From positions 1-25,830 of the IMG/VR virus record IMGVR_UViG_3300035070_001960: a stretch of 25,830 nucleotides of DNA; one strand, given 5' to 3'. Shown here piece by piece: positions 9,001-16,000 of the stretch; within the stretch, counting starts at the first letter, position 1, and each line of letters begins with the position of its first letter. This DNA comes from a virus. A program made the translations under genes and the position numbers. Under the pieces are notes generated by a model. That model saw only the letters and a list, made by a program, of their open reading frames with translations. It had not been told where the DNA came from and searched no databases.

Positions 9001-10451
9001 TAACGAGAACCAGACGCAAATGCATTCGATCCAGCAGTACCAGAATCAAATTCAATTCCTCTAGCTCGGCCAACACCAATTAAATTACCATTCGCAGAAC
9101 CTCTGGTTGAATTTTCAGCATCATAGAATTGTACAGTTTTGAATGGAGTAGATTCTCCAGATATTTGTGTAATGTCTGGAGTATTGTATACATCTGTAAT
9201 GAGTGCATAATTACCAACGTCAAAAGTTGTAATACCAGCATTAATAGTTTCAAAATCTCTTGCTTTATTAATATCTTTTATGGTGGTTCGAGTCTTATCA
9301 ATTTCATAACCTCTGACGTATATTTTGCCCGGTGATATAGTAAGAGCTAAGAGATCGTTGCTGGCAGTGTTGCCATCAGCAGTTGTCGCACCCACAGTAT
9401 ATCTACCCTGTAGATTATCTTGACCTACACTAACATCTACTGATTCACCTATAGTAAATTCAAATGGTCGAACCGTATAACTTCCAGATTCATCATTAGT
9501 CCTTCTTGCAAATTCATCAGCAAGTTGAGAATATGGCGTCCGACGACCAATTACAGACGATTTACCATCTTTAAGATCAACCAGAGAGACAAAATTATTT
9601 GTGTCCGTTGAAGTTGTAATAGCAGAGAGTGCAACAGAAATACTTAATCTATGTGCGCCTTTTGCAGCATAGTTAGTTGACCCTGTAGAATTATCTAATA
9701 GAGACTCTTCATCTTCTGGTGTAACAATAGTTTCGCTTACTTTAAAACCAACTGTTCCTGTATAAGTTCTATCATAATTATTAAGAACTAGGGTTTCTTC
9801 TAGGTTGTTAACAAAGAAACCACGAATATAGTAAATACCAGATTCTATGTGAAACGCAAGACCTGTTCTTGATGCTGGACCTTCAGAACTTGCAAGTTGT
9901 TCTGGAGTTGATCCTGCAGCAACACTATACACAGAAGTGTATGTTGTAGCAGATGCAACATTTGCAGCATAACTTGATGTTGAATGTGATATTGGAGTAT
10001 TAGCAATAAGATTTTCACCATCAGCAAAAACTGTAGTTTCAAAATCTGTACCAGCCCGCTCATATGAAAGATAAAGGAGTGGTTGATCTGTCGTCGTCGC
10101 AGCTGCGAAACCAATAACCTTTGCGGTAACACCCGTTGTTTCACCTGTAATAGTTGTAGGACTATCTGCGTTATAGTATTGTGAAGGATCAATCTCTAGA
10201 TTATTAAATGTGCTTGCAATTTTCAAACTATAATATTCTTGAGTCGTTCCTTGACCCGGCACAACCACTGCACCCTCACGAAAAATGTGACTTCCATGTG
10301 CTTCAATTTGATGTTGTAATGCACTTTGAAGTTGCGTTAACTCTCTTGCCTGAACTGCATATCCTGGCCGAAAGAGAATTCTGTGATAATTATTCTCTGC
10401 ATTAAAATCATCAAAGTATGGTGCTGCGTTAAGATTAGTTTTTTGTGCCAT
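6066..10451 (-). CDS. DUF4815-type giant structural protein, N-terminal part with C-terminal Hint domain
   Basis: 1461 aa. The N-terminus (PYFDDFNAENNYHRILFRPG, QARELTQLQSAL, HIFREGAVV) is the signature of DUF4815, a family of long virion proteins in marine T4-like phages. Several GExITGxSSGATAxV-like modules follow (e.g. encoded at 7740-7925, 8770-8940 and 10110-10170). The segment DSYDFRPKVEDI, RLSNVERMTTLNLLEKDAL and INREGNYDATVAAI up to TVWNSWQTTWSG is the canonical late part of the family. Where relatives, as I recall them, continue into the RTG...KPFT...FFD region, this chain runs through a D/W/G-rich linker into a Hint domain (residues 1327 to ~1447) and stops 14 residues later. The continuation is the next gene, starting at 6066. 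It begins one base after the gp8 stop. Family assignment is strong; the exact virion position is inferred as baseplate or tail fibre base. Confidence 0.88.
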   Translation of the reverse strand: MAQKTNLNAAPYFDDFNAENNYHRILFRPGYAVQARELTQLQSALQHQIEAHGSHIFREGAVVVPGQGTTQEYYSLKIASTFNNLEIDPSQYYNADSPTTITGETTGVTAKVIGFAAATTTDQPLLYLSYERAGTDFETTVFADGENLIANTPISHSTSSYAANVASATTYTSVYSVAAGSTPEQLASSEGPASRTGLAFHIESGIYYIRGFFVNNLEETLVLNNYDRTYTGTVGFKVSETIVTPEDEESLLDNSTGSTNYAAKGAHRLSISVALSAITTSTDTNNFVSLVDLKDGKSSVIGRRTPYSQLADEFARRTNDESGSYTVRPFEFTIGESVDVSVGQDNLQGRYTVGATTADGNTASNDLLALTISPGKIYVRGYEIDKTRTTIKDINKARDFETINAGITTFDVGNYALITDVYNTPDITQISGESTPFKTVQFYDAENSTRGSANGNLIGVGRARGIEFDSGTAGSNAFASGSRYKLYLFDIRPFTKLTLSGTPSPTLLATHTNGGVLITGVTSGAKGYVYADGTSGTSVNLISVVGAFRAGEKITSSDSAETGGIIENSGNVDITVTKAETFTFGNFRQVYMEDADSGQDFTANFVLETERNVFGDISLEEDSLSSIELETEVSSSGRIIQEDTVNSVVAKLKDTEKNISIFRLPNRNIKTLLTATNSGLSDTQYTVRRQFIGITNSSGVVTFNAGTNETFLSHSESDYTLSILTAGGGTGEQGDLVSISGKISGGGTATLTITDATILGSAAKIKLTATILKTSVQSKTKTTNLMKQLKVTSGTTDAYGTRPKDEIISLGRGDVFNVVAVFDSEEASTDAVAPEFTLTNQAGTFTRGEKITGATSGATARIVDITSPMSYVLPSASNSISFVSGETITGESSGATATVGTLTDGSVNIITKYTFDSGYRNNFYDISRIIRKGGEPAPTGRLLIIYDYFDHGTGDMFTVDSYVDIANQMDYEDIKPPLIDSYDFRPKVEDIAGTSRTLGVIDEITGNSFDFYSRQYDGASASISDFVKPGSNIQSDFEHYLGRKDVVVIDDTGTISIIEGSSSTTPVKPDIPSNSVKLADLDIPPFTRRPEDVTIERTRNQRFTMKDIGKLNRRLSNVERMTTLNLLEKDALNFETLDANGLSRFKSGIVVDNFQGHKVGDAFHRDYKNSMDFMQGTLRPIHVSKSVDLEENVSTDSARTSAGYQKTGDLITLPYTEVVLTEQPFASTVERVAPFMTATWKGVLAIDPTQDNWMETEIAPQLIINREGNYDATVAAIGNNMGTVWNSWQTTWSGTVQRDDGVPAQAEQFGFDDWDGDWGDGMDDNVCLTYNMKVMLENNILINVNKLKLGDKIMNNSGSTIIQELIFNHMREGYYIINGELEITNDHPILTNGVWKRTEDLLIGDDINGIRVDTKQYISKTTKTVSIVTQSDDYNVYCNENLYTVHGRYKLFLQQEDRSAA
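6069..6473 (-). other. Coding region of an intein-like Hint domain, degenerate at its C-terminal junction
   Basis: Residues 1327-1461 of the DUF4815 protein. Block A: Cys1327 in CLTYNMKVML, followed by KLKLGDKI. Block B: EITNDHPILT, with T1384 and H1387 forming TxxH. Block F/G-like end: DDYNVYCNENLYTVHG, with penultimate-type His1446 but Gly1447 in place of the intein Asn. At ~120 residues there is no room for a homing endonuclease. Known Hint chemistry predicts N-S acyl shift at Cys1327, but Asn cyclisation is not possible. GC is about 28% by hand count over these bases, against about 53% over 6474-6600. A 14-residue tail (RYKLFLQQEDRSAA) follows the His-Gly. It could be a decayed intein, a bacterial-intein-like or Hedgehog-type cleaving domain, or a structural Hint. 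Confidence 0.8.
6076..6080 (-). promoter_or_regulatory. Ribosome binding site for the 822-aa gene, inside the Hint tail
   Basis: AGGAG on the minus strand, nine bases before ATG 6066, lies within the last codons of the upstream gene (the Asp-Arg-Ser of its C-terminus). It supports independent or termination-coupled translation of the 822-aa part rather than a sequencing frameshift. Confidence 0.75.
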
Positions 10452-10452
10452 A

Positions 10453-11958
10453 TTAGAATTCCACTACAATTTTAATGTCTTCCGTTTGATCTGTCGCACG
10501 GGTGATAGGTGCTCTATTCTCGTTGTAAATAATATTCCCACTGTCTGGTTCAAGTTCTGGGTTCGCATATCCATCGGTAAATGTGATCGTATTTGAGTTA
10601 GCAAGAGTTACTGCACTGTCCGCATTTGCATCAGGTGTCCCAGTTGCGCCAGAAGTTGCACCCGTAACAACATTTGCACCAGAGAACGCAATATATGCAC
10701 CCACTGAACTTGTGCCATAATCTGGGTATCTTTCCTGTTGATAATAAAGAATGTTGTTATTAGCATCCCACTGAACAACCCTACCAATTGCAAGAGTTGT
10801 TGCTTGTGTAATCTTTTCATCAGCAGCAAACGTACCACTGGTGCTAGCCAACTTTAGTGCATAAGTTTGTCGAGCTGTTGTAGATGTCGCAACTGTTGTT
10901 GTTCCAAAATTTGTTGGTTCAGTAACAATAGAAATGTTACGAAAATCATTTCCTGTAAGAAGATCATCGCCCTCTGCACCGACGAACAATGTGTTCATAA
11001 TCACATAGTGACCACCAAGTTCGTTGACCGCATTAGAACCGTGGCCACCTTTTGGACTAATTACAACTTTAATTGCACCCCCACTACCGTTATTAATGTC
11101 ACCAGAATCTACAGCAGTTGTTAGTCCTGCATTTGCAAATACTGTGTCATCTGTAAGTGTAATTGTTCCATAGGTATAATTAGTGCCACCAGAATAAACA
11201 ATTGTATCAGTTCCAGAAGTAAGACCGAAACTTGCAATGGCACCACTAGAAACCACAAATTCTACTACGGCACCAGAGGCTGTTCCCGCACTCGTGCCGT
11301 CGCCATTAATTGCTACATAGTAAGTACCATCTGTATATCCAGTTCCAGCGGTTACAATAAGACTTTCAATTTTACCATCAACAGCCGCAGCAGAAACAGT
11401 AGAATCAGTACTAACAGGCATAAAATCTGATGTCAAGAACTTTGTTTGTTCTGCACTGGTAATTGTGTACATATATTTTAGAACATAACCACCCTGAGAA
11501 AAGAAGGAAGTTGATTCAGAGGTAGGTTCAGAACCAGAGTAAGCAGTTCCACCGTTATTGTCTATAACCTTATACACACGATTATCAGATGTACGGAAGA
11601 AAAATGTGGATTGATAAATACTAGATTTACCAGATGAAGTTAGATTAGTAGAGCTAACATCGCTTTCGTACATATCAAAAGTTGTATTGTTGGCCCAGTT
11701 AAGTCGAGAAATTGCATAACTAACATCACCTGCTGCAATATTTTTTGCAGCGATAGCTTGATCCCAAACATTAAACTCACTGGTTACATCATCAGCTGGA
11801 GTAGGTGGTGCCGCATCTGTTCCACCACTAGTTGCTGATGTGAAAGGAGTAGACTTACCAATCATCATGTAGTATGTGCTTTTAGCTGCTTCATTAAAAG
11901 ACTCAAAGAATTGAGTTGCGTTATGAAGTCTAAATTTTTCTGTTATGATTGCTGTCAT
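10453..11958 (-). CDS. gp8: Baseplate wedge subunit, T4 gp8-like
   Basis: 501 aa. The N-terminus (ITEKFRLHNATQFFESF, then YYMMIGKSTPF), AISRLNWANNTTFDMYESD, STFFFRTSDNRVYKVIDNNG and GGYVLKYMYTITSAEQTKFL match the pattern of the gp8 wedge protein in T4-like marine phages. In T4, gp8 dimerises and joins gp10, gp7 and gp6 in the wedge. T4 gp8 is 334 aa; the extra length here is in the C-terminal half, which includes a VVTGATSGATG module also seen in the neighbouring giant proteins. The ATG at 11958 has a GAGGA box about 8 bases upstream and a TATAAATA late promoter at 11985-11992. The gene ends with TAA one base before the DUF4815 start, so the two are likely cotranscribed. Confidence 0.82.
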   Translation of the reverse strand: MTAIITEKFRLHNATQFFESFNEAAKSTYYMMIGKSTPFTSATSGGTDAAPPTPADDVTSEFNVWDQAIAAKNIAAGDVSYAISRLNWANNTTFDMYESDVSSTNLTSSGKSSIYQSTFFFRTSDNRVYKVIDNNGGTAYSGSEPTSESTSFFSQGGYVLKYMYTITSAEQTKFLTSDFMPVSTDSTVSAAAVDGKIESLIVTAGTGYTDGTYYVAINGDGTSAGTASGAVVEFVVSSGAIASFGLTSGTDTIVYSGGTNYTYGTITLTDDTVFANAGLTTAVDSGDINNGSGGAIKVVISPKGGHGSNAVNELGGHYVIMNTLFVGAEGDDLLTGNDFRNISIVTEPTNFGTTTVATSTTARQTYALKLASTSGTFAADEKITQATTLAIGRVVQWDANNNILYYQQERYPDYGTSSVGAYIAFSGANVVTGATSGATGTPDANADSAVTLANSNTITFTDGYANPELEPDSGNIIYNENRAPITRATDQTEDIKIVVEF

Positions 11959-11984
11959 TTTCCGTTTCCTCTAATCTATATTAG

Positions 11985-11992
11985 TATTTATA
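11985..11992 (-). promoter_or_regulatory. T4-type late promoter box upstream of gp8
   Basis: Exact TATAAATA on the minus strand, 27 bases before the gp8 ATG, in the 58-base gap between the 329-aa fibre gene and gp8. T4 late promoters consist of this single box, read by gp55/gp33-modified RNA polymerase. Confidence 0.8.
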
Positions 11993-12016
11993 CATCATAT
12001 TCATATCTAATTATAA

Positions 12017-13006
12017 TTATGCACCCGCACCATGAACAGTTTTCAGTGTAGAACCAGCTGAGTTTTTAATCAAAAGAGTTGATAGAGTTTTTAATTCTGC
12101 TGAACCTACAGCGTCATTGGCGATATGCTCTTCATCAATAGAATCTGCTGCATAATGTTCAGAGTTAATAGTATCATCAGCAATCTTTGCACCAGTTATT
12201 GCGTCAGCAGCAATATTAGCAGTCTGTACCCAAACACCAGTGAGAGTTCCACCAGCAGCACTTGTTGCAAGCTTCGCACTGTTGTCGTAGTAAAGGGTGA
12301 CAGCACCATCTGGAACAGCTACAATAGAGGACTCTCCAGTTTTTGCTTGGAAATTTAAGTTACCTGTAGAATTTTGGATGTAACTATTACTACTATCGTG
12401 ATGAATCTGAAGGTCAGACCCAGCGCCAAACATTGCCTTAGCATTGTCGGGGAAAAGAATGTCATCCGTACCAGTAGGAACTGTAAATACTGTGGCGTCA
12501 GCATCGTTCTTTAAAGTTATATCTGATGTGCTGCCTTGTCCTGTTAGGATTAAACCCTCGGCAGATGTGTAACCAATTGCAGCATTATCACCCGCCGCAG
12601 TGTCACCTGTTGCCTCAAGAGTAGCACCAGTGATGGTGGTTGTTGCGGTGATCGCACCAGTTACATCTAAACCAGAACTGTCGATATCGACTCGTTTGGT
12701 TCCCCCAGTAGTGACGTTGACTGTATCAGCAGCACCAAAGTAAATACCTGTATTTGTGTCGCCCGTATTTGTAATTGAAGGAGCAGAATTACTACCGTCT
12801 GCAAATGATGCAACACCAGTGATTGTTGGCCCAGCAAGAGTAACAACAGAAGATGTGGCACTGATACCAGACGTTAGTGCAGAACCCGTACCCAACAGAG
12901 TATAAATTTCAACAAAGTTATCATTTATTTTGTCACCACCACCACGAATAGTATCGCCGGTGCCATCCCCTGCGGTAGTACCTAATCCTATTGATTGATA
13001 TGCCAT
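12017..13006 (-). CDS. Fibre-like virion protein with shared N-terminal module
   Basis: 329 aa. Residues 1 to ~65 (GDGTGDTIRGGGDKINDNF, EIYTLLG, SGISATSSVVTLAGPTITGV) are paralogous to the N-terminus of the left-edge fibre gene. Further motifs are TNTGIYFGAAD, KRVDIDSSGLDVTG, ADATVFTVPTGTDD, FGAGSDLQIHHDSSNSYIQN and VTLYYDNSAKLAT, a known marine-phage fibre pattern. The C-terminal ~60 residues carry INSEHYAADSIDEEHIANDA, then SAELKTLSTLLIKNSAG. I infer a short tail fibre or baseplate-bound spike subunit. ATG 13006 has AAGGAAG just upstream and a late promoter box at 13027-13034, so it can be made apart from gp7. It lies between gp7-like and gp8 genes, an insertion into the usual wedge gene order. 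Confidence 0.8.
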   Translation of the reverse strand: MAYQSIGLGTTAGDGTGDTIRGGGDKINDNFVEIYTLLGTGSALTSGISATSSVVTLAGPTITGVASFADGSNSAPSITNTGDTNTGIYFGAADTVNVTTGGTKRVDIDSSGLDVTGAITATTTITGATLEATGDTAAGDNAAIGYTSAEGLILTGQGSTSDITLKNDADATVFTVPTGTDDILFPDNAKAMFGAGSDLQIHHDSSNSYIQNSTGNLNFQAKTGESSIVAVPDGAVTLYYDNSAKLATSAAGGTLTGVWVQTANIAADAITGAKIADDTINSEHYAADSIDEEHIANDAVGSAELKTLSTLLIKNSAGSTLKTVHGAGA

Positions 13007-13026
13007 TATTCCGTCTTCCTTTGTTA

Positions 13027-13034
13027 TATTTATA
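13027..13034 (-). promoter_or_regulatory. T4-type late promoter box upstream of the 329-aa fibre gene
   Basis: Exact TATAAATA on the minus strand, 20 bases before ATG 13006. It overlaps the last codons and stop of the gp7-like gene. Confidence 0.78.
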
Positions 13035-16000
13035 CTTCTTCTATATCAAAATTATTAAATACATTATCAAATGTAGTTAATATCCCATCAAATCCAAATT
13101 CAAGGACCGTTGTTTTGTCGTATAAATCTAGATCAGTTCCATCCTCAAGTAAAAATTCGAACCCAGTAGATTCATCATCACTTTCTAATGTAATATGTCC
13201 AGATATATTACCCGTATCATCAAGAGAAGATTCAAGCAATATGTTTCCACCGGATTCAAGTATTAATTCAGTGTTACCCGAATGATCTATAAGTAGATTA
13301 TCGATATCCTCTGAAGATATTGTTCCTCTAGAACTTACAAATATATCTGATGGAATAGTAAATGGTTCAAGTATAGTATCACCAGCCATATCAAATGGAT
13401 TTGCACCAACATTTATAGAATCTTCTAAAGCAATGAAAGTCCTTTCAAGTCTCAGTTTTTCACCAACACCAAACCCAGTAGAATCTTCCAAAAGAATATC
13501 GTCACCAAATGTTCCTGTAACAGTTGATCCATCCTCTAGTTTAAATGTTCCAATTTCTTGACCCTCAAGAATAATACCATCAAAAGAATTTTCATTAGAA
13601 ATATTAACTAAAGAATCACGGGTAAAGTTATTGGTAGAATATCCAAGTGATGTATAGGTATCTTTCGTTACACTCTGATTTATATTAACATCACTGCCAG
13701 ATTCCAACAAAATGTGATCACCAAGATCAGACGCACTGCTGTCAGTTTGAGTCAGTAATAAACGACTACCAAGTTGAGAGGAACCACTTTCCAATGCAAT
13801 ACCGTCACCACTAATACCCTCATAAGTTTTAGTTGCAAGGAATGATAGACCATTAGCAGTATTGTGTGTTTTATTTAACGTAACATCAACGTGCGTTGTA
13901 TAAGAAGATCGAACATGAACATCTCTATCGTACTGAGATATACCTTCAATAACAAAGATATCGGACTCAACTTCACTAAGCAAATTATCTATTATTGTAG
14001 AGTCTTCACCAGAAAGGAATGATATACCATCTTGAAGACTATCCTCAAGTTCGAATGACAAATCATCTTCTGTAACAATATCAAAACCAGCATCGCCCTG
14101 AGATGTTTGAAGATGTCCATCTTCAGTTCCATCAAGAACAAGGTTGTTCGATATCGCTTCAGCACTTTCTGATACGATACGATCTAAATCCTCAGTTAAC
14201 AACAAACCAGACTCGCCAGCATCAATTCCATAAGATATTTCTATTGCTTCAAAATCAATATAAGCATTTTCTGGTGTTTCTAATCGTATAACACCTACAC
14301 CAAGTTCTTCCTCAATTTCAAATTGATCATCAGAAGTTTCTTGAATAGAAGTTTCTAATAATAGGACAGTCTCTTCTTCAGTTGTAAAACCAAGACGGCG
14401 CTCAATAGGAGCAGCAAATATTGAGAAGAATGTAGTACTAAGAATAGCATCGAAGATCGCACCACTACGGTCAGACTCGCCAATTTCCTGCGCTTCTCCA
14501 ATTTGTAATTTAGCAGAAACAAAAGAAGTGGTAATAGCCTTTGAAAAAACATTAAATCCGGCTGGGTGAATTGATTTCTTCAACTCATTTAAATATGAAC
14601 TACCACCAGATGATGACTGAATTTCATATGAAAAATCTTGATAATAATAAGAATCTTGAATTCTTATTAAAGCTTCACCAATTAAATTTTCAATACCACC
14701 AAATGTTCCTGTTTTTTCAGCGGACGTACCCAAACTAAATTTTGCTTTTGCAATATCTGCATGAACAATTGTTGCAGACCCGTCCACAGTTGATATAGAT
14801 GTTGTTCCAGCAGAAAAATCAATTCCCGTATCCTCAAATAAAACTTTTTCGTTTATATGAAGAGTATCTGCATTTGTTCCATCCAATAACAAGTTAGTAA
14901 ATGGGTCATCATTTTCGTATAAAAGTTTTTCATTAACGCTATCAGTTATACCAGATTCTAAAACAATATTGTTAGTGGGATCACCAACACCGTTTGCATC
15001 TGTAGAATTAGGAATAATCTTATCACCAGAATTTGCACCAAGAGTATCTGTAGCATTAAGAACTAAATTATCTTCATATTCTATATCAGAATCAAGAACT
15101 ATAAAGGCGTTTTCATTTGATTTGAGCGGAGGAACCAATGAATCTTCCAACAGGAATTTTATTTGCCTCGGCGCTGGCAAATCATCTGGATGTTCCATAA
15201 TGATTTGACCAAAACCATCCTCCAAATCTATAAACCCAGATGTTATGCTTGTAGAATCTATTAAAAGTCTATAGCCATCTTCAGCAACTAAATTTTCCCC
15301 ATAAACAAGATTAGCATCCAAAATAATATTTTCATTAACATACTCAGATGTTGCAAGAGAGTCTTCTAGAAGTACACCCTCATTGTAACTGCCTTCTCCA
15401 AACGATTCACCTTGAATACCAACTGTGTCTTCAATTGAAACTTCTAGAAGTTGAGTTGCAGAGTCAAATGATCGAACTGTTCCTGTATGTGATGTTAATG
15501 CTGCGCCCGGAGTAAAAACTCCTGTTATATCTTTTACAACGAAATTTCCACGAAATTCTAATGTAGGTTCTTCAGTATAATTGAAGCCGGGATTAGTAAC
15601 ATTGACACTAGAAATTTTTCCAATATCTGTTGTAGTTGCATAAACCTTTGTGTTTGCACCATACTGACTTCTAACTGTAACAGTAGGTAAAAGTGCATAA
15701 CCTTCTCCCGAATTAGTCACCTGTATTTTTGTAATATCTCCAGCACCAGATTCTAAAATAAACCCCTCATTATCATAACGATTGGTGTCTATAACTATTG
15801 TGTTCGTTGCCAATTCAGTTTCAAATCTATCACCAAGAACTGCTTCTGTGTTGATACCACTAGTATATGATGCAGCATTTCCAGACTCACCATAGAGATG
15901 ATCTGCCCTGTGATTATAGTTACCACCATATAGTGTATATGTTTCGCTATTGTAAGTTGATTGTGCAACAGCTGTTAAAGTTGTAGGAGAATAAAATATT

